Origin: JAOAFX01 sp049700315
GTDB taxonomy: Bacteria; Hydrothermota; Tepidihabitantia; SM23-42; JAOAFX01
Length of the DNA: 9,435 nt
NCBI GenBank assembly: GCA_049700315.1
Contig: JBNAVN010000075.1
Location: forward strand, 1 to 9,435
Reading direction: 5' to 3'
Shown: positions 1 through 5,796 of the stretch, piece after piece
Position numbering within the stretch: position 1 is the stretch's first letter
Layout of the letters: each line of letters opens with the position of its first letter
The notes under the pieces: model-generated
Seen by the model: only the letters and a program-made list of their open reading frames with translations
Database searches by the model: none
Told to the model about the DNA's origin: nothing
Translations under genes and position numbers: made by a program

Positions 1-50
1 GATTCATGCCCGATGAATCGGGTAACTACAGTGTTTATCATAACCGCTAA
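1..50 (+). CDS. Possible 3' end of an upstream gene
   Basis: Frame 3 reads FMPDESGNYSVYHNR and stops at a TAA at 48-50. The composition resembles an ordinary protein C-terminus (Gly/Asn/Tyr strand-like), and no start can be seen because the window begins here. Frame 1 also stays open to about 115, but it runs into the TTGCAACA palindrome and looks less protein-like. The first 22 bases can fold as GATTCAT/ATGAATC or as CCCGAT/ATCGGG. No function can be assigned. Confidence 0.3.
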   Translation, partial: FMPDESGNYSVYHNR

Positions 51-95
51 AGAAAAAAATTATTTTGTCCATAATTTAACCAGGGAAGGGAATAT

Positions 96-135
96 TGTTG
101 CATTGTTGCAACATTAATATTGCAACAATGCAACA
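96..135. promoter_or_regulatory. Distal upstream activator-like inverted repeat
   Basis: A perfect 16-bp inverted repeat, TGTTGCATTGTTGCAA at 96-111 and its reverse complement at 120-135, is separated by 8 bases. Within it TGTTGCA occurs at 96 and 104, and TGCAACA at 107, 121 and 129, so it looks like nested binding sites for a dimeric or oligomeric regulator. It lies about 230-265 bp upstream of the expected sigma-54 transcription start, a usual place for an enhancer-binding-protein site. The cognate regulator is not known. Confidence 0.6.
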
Positions 136-226
136 TCAAGAAATATTTTTCAAAAATGTGAAATGAACCATTTTTCAAGGTTTTTCAGGCAGCTATTTCA
201 AAATGCCGAAATCAACTTCAATTTTA

Positions 227-244
227 TGTTGCATATATGCAACA
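227..244. promoter_or_regulatory. Proximal upstream activator-like palindrome
   Basis: An 18-bp perfect palindrome, TGTTGCATATATGCAACA, repeats the half-site of the 96-135 element. It sits roughly 120-135 bp upstream of the predicted sigma-54 start site. Two palindromes sharing one half-site upstream of a -24/-12 promoter is the standard layout for a sigma-54 enhancer-binding protein. The identity of the binding protein is inference. Confidence 0.6.
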
Positions 245-335
245 ACCAACAAATATGTTTCAGTATATGACGACCCAGTACCGTATAATGTACTTAAATT
301 TCAATACTTTTATTTTGACTATGTTGAATCTGAAC

Positions 336-351
336 TGGCACGAAATTTGCA
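336..351 (+). promoter_or_regulatory. Sigma-54 (-24/-12) promoter
   Basis: The sequence TGGCACG-AAAT-TTGCA matches the RpoN consensus TGGCACG-N4-TTGC at every fixed position, including the GG at -24 and GC at -12, and is preceded by a favourable C. Transcription should start about 11 bases downstream, near 362, giving a leader of about 100 bases before the Fis-like gene at 462. Such promoters need an ATP-driven activator, which is consistent with the palindromes upstream. Confidence 0.85.
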
Positions 352-377
352 TATATATGAAACAGGGTAGAGTAAAT

Positions 378-427
378 GGGCGGAATGTGGAGAGGGATTT
401 GGTAAATACAATTGGACACATCCGCCC
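378..427 (+). other. 5'-UTR hairpin upstream of the Fis-like gene
   Basis: GGGCGGAATGTG (378-389) pairs with CACATCCGCCC (417-427) to give an 11-bp stem with one bulged A and a 27-base loop. It lies wholly between the predicted sigma-54 start and the ribosome binding site at 446-453, so it would be part of the leader RNA. It does not match a riboswitch I recognise. No U-tract follows it, so it is not an intrinsic terminator on this strand. It may affect mRNA stability or translation. Confidence 0.45.
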
Positions 428-461
428 TTTCTTCTATCCATTAGAAAAGGAGGTTAAAAAA

Positions 462-662
462 ATGATAAATGAACATTTAGGTGAAATTATCCCTGACATA
501 AAGGAAGTTAAGATAAAAGCTGAGCAGAAGTATATAATAACAATTTTGAATACTGTCAACTGGCATATATCTGAGGCTGCTCGAATAATGGGTATCAATC
601 GTTCAACATTGTTCCGAAAAATGAAAAAATATCGTATAAGCAGAAAGTCAAAAACAGGTTGA
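462..662 (+). CDS. Small Fis-type helix-turn-helix DNA-binding protein
   Basis: A 66-residue protein. Residues from about 18 to 58 form a Fis-family helix-turn-helix: the turn and recognition helix read NWHISEAARIMGINRSTLFR, followed by the usual RKMKKY. This is the DNA-binding module normally found at the C-terminus of sigma-54 enhancer-binding proteins of the NtrC type. Here it has no AAA+ or receiver domain attached. The start is the ATG at 462, set by the strong Shine-Dalgarno AAAGGAGG at 446-453 with 8 bases of spacing. The frame stays open upstream to 237, but that part contains the sigma-54 promoter. The gene ends 4 bases from the converging GHL10 gene. It could be a stand-alone nucleoid-type or competing regulator, or a fragment of a lost activator; the intact promoter and ribosome site argue for a working gene. 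Confidence 0.75.
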   Translation: MINEHLGEIIPDIKEVKIKAEQKYIITILNTVNWHISEAARIMGINRSTLFRKMKKYRISRKSKTG

Positions 663-666
663 TCTT

Positions 667-1728
667 TTACTTATTCAGGATTTCAATATATTTTCTATTT
701 TCCTTTATCTGTGGATAGGAAAAAAATACAAAGCCAGCAAAAGGCGTATTTTGTATCATCTCAAGTTGTTGTCGTATTGTTTCAGGAGTTTGATTGTATA
801 ATCCAAGACCAACCGCAATCCTTGAGGGGTCATTAACTGCAGTCACATTCTTGGTGATGATTTTTGAGATATTACTTGTGTAAGCCATTAAACAAACAAA
901 ATCCACATAACCATTGTTTACCCAGGTAAGCCAGTCTTGATAAAATTCAATACGTGCTACTGAATAATCAGGTTTTACTGCAGCAGAAATAATACACTCA
1001 GGGTTAATTGATTTTATCTTATTTCTAATCTGAATTATATATCTTGTGAGGTCAGTACTGATAAACTGAGACCATTTCATATTCAAGTCATCCAGACCTT
1101 TAATACCCAATCTTATCCTGAGCGAATCGCTATCCAAGTTTAATGGATCATAGAAATATTTTCTTTGAAAGCCAGTGCGTAAGTATATATCATAGTTAAA
1201 ATTCCCACCCGGATACCGTATATAATCAAGATGGATTCCATCAAAATCATATTTACTGATAATTTCTTCAATAATCTTCAAAAGATAAATTCTGACACTT
1301 GGATTTGCAGGCGCAAGGTAATAACCTTCAATATTCAATTTCTTTAGTTCCTCAATTTTATACTGACTTATTGACCTTTGGTCTTTATCATAAACATACC
1401 AGTCAAGCGCAAAATTAATAGGGTGGCGATTACTTTTTATTCTCGGACCATAGCCCCAGGAATAGAAGACATTTATCCAGGCAGAAACCTTTAGTCCCCG
1501 TGAGTGGGCAATCTTCAAGAAATCATTTAGCCAGCGATCATCATTGTATCTTGATGGTGCAATCTTTGAAGGATAGTACGCCTCACCATTTCCGAATATC
1601 TGTAAGAAAATATGGTTAAATTTGTTATCAATCACATCAAAAATCTTCTGATTATCCTGAATTGACCAGCGTGGTATCCAGATGCCCCGGAAATCGCTGT
1701 TGGTTATAATGAAGATAAATAATAACAC
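667..1728 (-). CDS. GHL10-family glycosyl-hydrolase-like protein (DUF187/YngK type)
   Basis: A 353-residue protein. It opens with FRGIWIPRWSI (residues 13-23), contains LKVSAWINVFYSWG near 79-92, the family hallmark DFDGIHLDYIRYP at 161-173, and ends with a FVFFSYPQI strand. This is the TIM-barrel pattern of glycosyl-hydrolase-like family 10 (PF02638). A characterised relative is E. coli DigH (YddW), which digests denuded peptidoglycan glycans; the substrate here is not known. The start is a GTG at 1728. A stop lies upstream in frame, and the ATG at 1730 is in another frame. The hydrophobic leader MLLFIFIITNS is very short and has no basic residue, so export is uncertain and the signal peptide may be eroded. 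No Shine-Dalgarno is seen, and a candidate promoter ends 5 bases before the start. Transcribed away from the HD-GYP gene. Confidence 0.8.
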   Translation of the reverse strand: MLLFIFIITNSDFRGIWIPRWSIQDNQKIFDVIDNKFNHIFLQIFGNGEAYYPSKIAPSRYNDDRWLNDFLKIAHSRGLKVSAWINVFYSWGYGPRIKSNRHPINFALDWYVYDKDQRSISQYKIEELKKLNIEGYYLAPANPSVRIYLLKIIEEIISKYDFDGIHLDYIRYPGGNFNYDIYLRTGFQRKYFYDPLNLDSDSLRIRLGIKGLDDLNMKWSQFISTDLTRYIIQIRNKIKSINPECIISAAVKPDYSVARIEFYQDWLTWVNNGYVDFVCLMAYTSNISKIITKNVTAVNDPSRIAVGLGLYNQTPETIRQQLEMIQNTPFAGFVFFSYPQIKENRKYIEILNK

Positions 1729-1733
1729 ATAGG

Positions 1734-1761
1734 AATCTAATCAAAAATAGAATCAAGTCAA
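1734..1761 (-). promoter_or_regulatory. Candidate sigma-70 promoter for the GHL10 gene
   Basis: On the minus strand, TTGACT (1761-1756) and TAGATT (1739-1734) are 16 bases apart. The -10 box ends only 5 bases before the GTG start, and no ribosome binding site lies between them. The -10 match is weak (4 of 6). If used, the message would be leaderless or nearly so. Confidence 0.35.
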
Positions 1762-1806
1762 GTCTGATGTTCCTGAAGGTCATCTGATATAGCGATGCAA
1801 TAGTAC

Positions 1807-1832
1807 TTGACAAACAGATTTTTTTTTATAAA
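1807..1832 (+). promoter_or_regulatory. Weak candidate promoter for the HD-GYP gene
   Basis: A perfect TTGACA (1807-1812) is followed by TATAAA (1827-1832), with an ATG 7 bases further on. The 14-base spacer is shorter than usual, so only the -10 box may matter. There is no Shine-Dalgarno before the ATG at 1840, so a leaderless message is possible here as well. Confidence 0.3.
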
Positions 1833-1839
1833 GTATTAT

Positions 1840-3135
1840 ATGCTTCTCAGCCAGTTGACATTCAGTTTTTTCTTGACCGTTCTTCTTTTGTCTTTAGGAC
1901 TTTTTTATCTCTACTTCAGAAATCAATTTGATAAAAAATTTTTGTATGCAGGGTTATTCTTTTTATTGGGCGCCGGGTTTTTGCTTTCAAGTTACAATAT
2001 GGATATTGCACTATCCGGTCGTAATAATGTTTTTTGGAACAAATTAATGTTCGCCTGCATTTTCGCCTATTTTTTTGTATTTCCACATTTTGTATACGAC
2101 ACGATTGATAAAAAATACAGCCGGACTTTTTCTCTGGTCACTGGTTCTCTTTCTGTCGTTGCGATCATTCTCATATTCTCCACTAACTTGTTAATAAAAA
2201 ATGAACTCACAAGCTTTAATGGTGCTTCCAGACCCATCAAAACAAATCTGACTTATTTTTTGCTCCTCTTGCTAACCATATTTGCAAGTTATGTATTCAT
2301 TGATTTGATCAGATTTTTTAGAAGGAATAAACCTAAAATGATTGATATCCGTCCAATGATTGCGGGCATAATTCTGGCAGTTGTAATAGGATTAATTGAT
2401 ATAGTCGGAACATTTATTAACCGCCCTTTGATACTTGAAATCCGTGATCCCTTCATATTTGGCATTGTAATTATAATGCTGACCTTTGCCTGGTCATTTC
2501 TCTCCCAATATTCAATGGTTTTTGCCAGTTTGAATAGATCAAAAGAAGAAATAGAAAAATTGATTGCCAAATCCAATAAGAATTTCATTGAGTTTGTTCA
2601 ATTGATTGCCAAGACTCTGGATGTCAAAGATGAATACACTGCAGATCACTCATTACGGGTCCTTGATTATGCAATGAAAATTGCCAATGAACTCAATCTA
2701 TCAGAAACGGATAAAGAAATTTTGAAACAAGCATGTCTATTGCACGACATTGGTAAACTCGGTATCCCGGATGGCATATTAAACAAAAAAGGACCCCTCA
2801 GTGAAAAGGAAAAAAGATATATCAGAAATCATCCCATATTAGGCAAAAAAATATTGGGGACAATGAGTGAATTTAAACCCATTCTGGATATTGTCTATTC
2901 TCATCACGAAAGGGTTGATGGCAATGGTTATCCTGAAGGACTGGACCGGGACAAAATCCCTTTGCTTGCAAGAATAATTGCCGTGGCTGATACCTTTGAT
3001 GCGATGATTTCAGAAAGACCCTATCGCAAGGCAAAATCAAAAGAAACTGCGATAAAAGAATTAATTACAGTAAAAGACACCCAGCTTGATGGTGAAATTG
3101 TTGAACTATTTTTGAAAGTTGTCAATGCAGACTAA
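1840..3135 (+). CDS. Membrane HD-GYP domain protein, probable c-di-GMP phosphodiesterase
   Basis: A 431-residue protein. The first about 230 residues are mostly hydrophobic, with about seven membrane segments, resembling the 7TM sensory region found on some histidine kinases. A short helical linker (SKEEIEKLIAKSNKNF) leads to an HD-GYP domain. Its metal and catalytic motifs are intact: YTADHSLRV, HDIGKLGIP (HD at 302-303), RNHPILG, SHHERVDGNGYP (GYP at 363-365) and VADTFDAM. HD-GYP enzymes linearise cyclic di-GMP, so this protein probably couples a membrane signal to c-di-GMP breakdown; the signal is unknown. The ATG at 1840 is preferred over the TTG at 1807 because that TTG lies in a TTGACA box and neither has a Shine-Dalgarno. 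The 3' end overlaps the converging nikO gene by 14 bases. Confidence 0.85.
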   Translation: MLLSQLTFSFFLTVLLLSLGLFYLYFRNQFDKKFLYAGLFFLLGAGFLLSSYNMDIALSGRNNVFWNKLMFACIFAYFFVFPHFVYDTIDKKYSRTFSLVTGSLSVVAIILIFSTNLLIKNELTSFNGASRPIKTNLTYFLLLLLTIFASYVFIDLIRFFRRNKPKMIDIRPMIAGIILAVVIGLIDIVGTFINRPLILEIRDPFIFGIVIIMLTFAWSFLSQYSMVFASLNRSKEEIEKLIAKSNKNFIEFVQLIAKTLDVKDEYTADHSLRVLDYAMKIANELNLSETDKEILKQACLLHDIGKLGIPDGILNKKGPLSEKEKRYIRNHPILGKKILGTMSEFKPILDIVYSHHERVDGNGYPEGLDRDKIPLLARIIAVADTFDAMISERPYRKAKSKETAIKELITVKDTQLDGEIVELFLKVVNAD

Positions 3136-3790
3136 ATTCTTTTAGAGTTCCATTATCTATTGTGTAAATAATATTCGTTACCTTTCTCAAAAAATCAAAA
3201 TCCTGAGATATGACAACATATCCAAAATCATTGTGATTCAAAATTTCAATTATGCTCTTCACTCCTAAATTATCAAGCCCGTTAGTCGGTTCATCAAGGA
3301 GTAAAATCTTTGGTTTCATTGCCAGTATTGTAGCAATTGCCAGTCTCTTTTTTTCACCCTCTGAAAGATGGTATGGCGCGCACTCTTCAAAGCCCTGTAG
3401 CCCAACCAGATTCAGAGATTCTCTTATCCTTTTTTCTACTTCGTCTCTGGGTATTCTAAGATTCAAGGGTCCAAATGCAACTTCTTCCCTGACCGTGGGG
3501 CAAAAGAGCTGGTCATCAGAATTTTGAAACAGAAATCCGATATTCATGCGAACTTTTTGAAAATCACTTTCGCTCTTAATCAATTCACCGGCGATCTCAA
3601 TGGTTCCACTCAAAGGTTTCGTAAATCCCATAATGATATTGAAAAGCGTGGTCTTGCCACAACCATTTGAACCAGTAATCCCTAAACGACCCCCTTTTGT
3701 AAGAGAAAAATCAAGACCATTGAATAACAATGGTTTACCATTGTAGCCAAATACTATCTTATTCAGTCTTATCAGATTGTGAGCTTCCAT
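3122..3790 (-). CDS. nikO: Nickel ECF transporter ATPase NikO
   Basis: A 222-residue ABC ATPase that would power nickel import with NikQ and NikM at the inner membrane. Walker A is GSNGCGKTT (40-48), the Q-loop is FLFQNSDDQLF (Gln89), the signature is LSEGEKKRLA (142-151, the usual CbiO/NikO variant), Walker B is ILLLDEPT (162-169) and the D-loop is NGLD. The H-loop is unusual: it reads VVISQDFDFL, with Gln196 where the family has the switch His (ISHDL). The chain is short and has little beyond the nucleotide-binding fold. The start is the ATG at 3790, which overlaps the nikQ stop by 19 bases; the family fold begins right after it. A farther ATG at 3817 would add nine unlikely residues. No clear Shine-Dalgarno, so translation is probably coupled to nikQ. 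Last gene of the operon; no terminator is visible. Confidence 0.9.
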   Translation of the reverse strand: MEAHNLIRLNKIVFGYNGKPLLFNGLDFSLTKGGRLGITGSNGCGKTTLFNIIMGFTKPLSGTIEIAGELIKSESDFQKVRMNIGFLFQNSDDQLFCPTVREEVAFGPLNLRIPRDEVEKRIRESLNLVGLQGFEECAPYHLSEGEKKRLAIATILAMKPKILLLDEPTNGLDNLGVKSIIEILNHNDFGYVVISQDFDFLRKVTNIIYTIDNGTLKEFSLH

Positions 3791-4527
3791 TTTGTGAATG
3801 TTATAGCAATGTTGCATAAGGTCAACAGAATAATCCCGATCACATCAATTGCAGAGATTTTGAAATGGTCCAGCACCCAGAATTTTCCCGTAAACCCTCT
3901 GCAGACCATTGCTTGATAAAGAATTTCTGCACGGTTATAACTTTTCACAAGGAGACTGCCCACAAGATAAGCAACGGTACGATATGTATGCACTGAATTT
4001 CGGAATTTGAACCCCCTTGCTTTTATTGCTCTAATCAATCTCTCATACTCATCAAACAACACCCAGGTATAACGATACATTAGGAAAAACAAAAAAACCA
4101 ATTTTTCAGGTATCTTCAAATGAATTAGACCGTGTACGATATCAAAGATACTGGATGTTGCTACAAGGCTGATGAGAACAAACATAATTGCATTTGCCTT
4201 GAATGTTAGGATCAGTGCAAATATTAATCCCTGATGACTTATTCTTATCCCTGCAATATTCAACAGTGCATCACCAGGATAAGTTATAGGTATGACAATC
4301 CATAACAGCAGAATAAATTCATCCATTACAAGTATTCTTTTTATGACCTCACGAAATTTGATGCGTGCAAGAATCACCAGGAAGATACCTACTATTAGTC
4401 CAAATATCACAGAACCAAGATTATTTTGAAGGGCAATAACAAAAGAAAATATAAAGGCATAAACAATCTTTACACGCGGGTCAAATCTGTGAATAAGAGA
4501 ATCACCCTTTATGTATTCGTTAAACAT
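3772..4527 (-). CDS. nikQ: Nickel ECF transporter T component NikQ
   Basis: A 251-residue membrane protein of the CbiQ/NikQ family, which couples the ATPase to the substrate-binding S component. The N-terminus FNEYIKGDSLIHRFDPRVKI is typical, since CbiQ-type proteins carry a conserved 'S.(L)H..DPR.K' entry to the first membrane helix. Several hydrophobic helices follow. Both cytoplasmic coupling motifs are present: KARGFKFR (ARG at 170-172) and MVCRGFTG (CRG at 209-211, a variant of the second A-R-G). The start is the ATG at 4527, overlapping the end of nikL by 8 bases with an AGGA just upstream. A start 12 codons earlier would lie deep in nikL. Order and overlaps put it in one transcript with nikL and nikO. 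Confidence 0.9.
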   Translation of the reverse strand: MFNEYIKGDSLIHRFDPRVKIVYAFIFSFVIALQNNLGSVIFGLIVGIFLVILARIKFREVIKRILVMDEFILLLWIVIPITYPGDALLNIAGIRISHQGLIFALILTFKANAIMFVLISLVATSSIFDIVHGLIHLKIPEKLVFLFFLMYRYTWVLFDEYERLIRAIKARGFKFRNSVHTYRTVAYLVGSLLVKSYNRAEILYQAMVCRGFTGKFWVLDHFKISAIDVIGIILLTLCNIAITFTKWKLTI

Positions 4528-5101
4528 TTTTTTTCCTGCGCATAAAAAAGGCAGCAATCCCAATTATTCCAAAAATATAACCAATACCACCAATTACCTC
4601 GGTAAAACTTATTTTATCTTCTTTTTGCTCAGCGAGCATCTTCATAATCGTATGAAGTTTCTCATCCATAACATCTTCAATCATTCTTTTCAAAACAAGG
4701 GTATCAATAACTGGAATGTCTTTTTTATTTGAAATCTCGGGAATTTCCTTTTTCTGTTTCGGTTCGGTCTTTTCAGGAACTTCAATCTTTATGTCTGGAA
4801 GGTCTTCAGCACTGATGATAGTCTCAGCACGATGACCCATCCCGCCTATGACAACAATCTTCAAATCATCTTTTTTAGGAATATCAAAAGAAAATTCGCC
4901 CAGTGAATCGGTTGTTCCAGTGAGAAGTCTATTACCGCCCTTATCATAGACCTCAATCGTTCCACTTTTGATCTTCCCTCCATCGCTCGCATAAGATTGG
5001 GTATATATCTTTTTCCCTTCTACTGTGGCAAATATATTGATCTTATGACCGAGAATTATGCAGGGAATCAAAAACAAAAAAACAAAATTTTTTGTCTTCA
5101 T
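4520..5101 (-). CDS. nikL: Nickel transporter accessory membrane protein NikL
   Basis: A 193-residue protein with a signal peptide (1-18, probable cut before His19), a small periplasmic beta-sandwich like the carboxypeptidase-regulatory or transthyretin fold (GTIEVYDKGGNRLLTGTTDS, then GEFSFDIP and a VIGGMGHRAETI strand), a charged Lys/Glu/Pro linker with an amphipathic helix, and one C-terminal membrane helix followed by RRKK. This layout matches NikL, which together with NikK replaces NikN in NikMKLQO nickel systems. The mature protein would begin HKINIFA. The ATG at 5101 is chosen because AAGGAG lies 9 bases upstream. The alternative ATG at 5119 overlaps the nikM stop (ATGA) and would put six residues before the signal. 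The 3' end overlaps nikQ. Confidence 0.8.
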   Translation of the reverse strand: MKTKNFVFLFLIPCIILGHKINIFATVEGKKIYTQSYASDGGKIKSGTIEVYDKGGNRLLTGTTDSLGEFSFDIPKKDDLKIVVIGGMGHRAETIISAEDLPDIKIEVPEKTEPKQKKEIPEISNKKDIPVIDTLVLKRMIEDVMDEKLHTIMKMLAEQKEDKISFTEVIGGIGYIFGIIGIAAFFMRRKKNV

Positions 5102-5115
5102 TATAATTGACTCCT

Positions 5116-5724
5116 TCATTTACGGACAAATCCCAATAACTCTGGTTTTACTCTCTGCAAAAATAATATAACAAATCCGGTAAGAATCCCTTCAATGATC
5201 ATTATAGGAATATGGACGATTATAATCATTTTGGCGACCGGTATGAATACTTCGCCACTCAATGAAAGCGATAATGCAACAAGAAGACCAGCAACAAGCA
5301 CGCTCAAGAAACCTGTCAAAAATCCGCCTGCGAAACCAAGAATTCTATTGGGCAATCTTACCAATCTTCCAAAAAACAAAAAACATAATATCGCAGATGT
5401 TGCCATTGTTGCAGTATTCACACCCAAGGCAGTAAGTCCACCAAACTGGAATAAAATTGCCTGCAAAAATAATGCAAGTAACAAGGCAGGAAAAACTGCC
5501 CAACCTAATACTATTCCCGCAAGCCCATTAAGAATCAGATGGGCACTCGTAGGACCAACCGGAATATGTATTAGCGAGGCAACAAAAAAGGCAGAAGAAA
5601 GGACTGCAATCTTTGGCATATCCTGATATTCAATCTTCTTCAAGCCGATTGTTGTTCCTGTAACTGTAACCGCTGCACCTCCAATCAAAACCTGTGCAGA
5701 TAGCACACCTTCAGCGATATGCAT
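5116..5724 (-). CDS. nikM: Nickel ECF transporter S component NikM
   Basis: A 202-residue polytopic membrane protein of the CbiM/NikM family that binds the metal. It starts MHIAEGVLS, where the N-terminal amine and His2 help bind the ion in studied NikM proteins. It also has IHIPVGPTSAHLILNGLAG (His53, His62) and the family block QFGGLTALGVNTATMA. The start is the ATG at 5724, fixed by the MHIAEG terminus and a GGAGG ribosome site. The frame extends 13 codons upstream, but only through a palindromic repeat (WRERERVREEAF). CbiM (cobalt) and NikM (nickel) are hard to tell apart by sequence; nikR, its operators, nikK and nikL argue for nickel. Six or seven membrane segments are expected. The gap to nikK is filled by a hairpin repeat. 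Confidence 0.9.
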   Translation of the reverse strand: MHIAEGVLSAQVLIGGAAVTVTGTTIGLKKIEYQDMPKIAVLSSAFFVASLIHIPVGPTSAHLILNGLAGIVLGWAVFPALLLALFLQAILFQFGGLTALGVNTATMATSAILCFLFFGRLVRLPNRILGFAGGFLTGFLSVLVAGLLVALSLSLSGEVFIPVAKMIIIVHIPIMIIEGILTGFVILFLQRVKPELLGFVRK

Positions 5725-5735
5725 AAATGCCTCCT

Positions 5736-5791
5736 CCCTCACCCTTTCCCTCTCCCGCCACACAGTATGGCGGGGAGAGGGATAATGAGGG
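5736..5791. repeat. GC-rich palindromic repeat between nikK and nikM
   Basis: CCCTCTCCCGCCA (5748-5760) pairs with TGGCGGGGAGAGGG (5768-5781) with one bulge and a 7-base loop. An outer pair, CCCTCA (5736-5741) and TGAGGG (5786-5791), extends it. Sequences of this CCCTCACCCT/CCCTCTCCC type are dispersed in many bacterial genomes. It fills almost the whole 72-base gap and ends within the nikM ribosome binding site, so a folded transcript could affect nikM translation or mRNA decay. Confidence 0.75.
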
Positions 5792-5796
5792 TTTGT

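Larger units (their letters stand above)
51..461 (+). other. Non-coding control region ahead of the Fis-like gene
   Basis: This stretch has no convincing gene. It contains, in order, a large TGTTGCA/TGCAACA inverted repeat, a second 18-bp palindrome, an AT-rich spacer, a sigma-54 promoter and a transcribed leader with a long hairpin. An open frame does run from an ATG at 237 into the Fis-like gene. That ATG lies inside the palindrome, has no ribosome binding site, and the frame passes straight through the sigma-54 promoter, so it is better read as regulatory DNA. Confidence 0.7.

Noticed and set aside
90..140. CRISPR array or transposon ends
   Set aside because: The repeats are nested dyads of one short half-site, without regular spacers, cas genes or a transposase.
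284..289. Perfect TATAAT as a sigma-70 promoter
   Set aside because: No acceptable -35 box lies 16-18 bases upstream.
237..461. N-terminal extension of the Fis-like protein from the ATG at 237
   Set aside because: It has no ribosome site, starts inside a palindrome, contains the sigma-54 promoter and shows no domain. The ATG at 462 has a strong Shine-Dalgarno.
5195..5626. Long open frame opposite nikM
   Set aside because: It lies fully antisense to a well-supported membrane protein gene and has no domain or ribosome site of its own.
5725..5763. Extended N-terminus of NikM (WRERERVREEAF)
   Set aside because: It is translated palindromic repeat; CbiM/NikM proteins begin MHIAEG, which is needed for metal binding.
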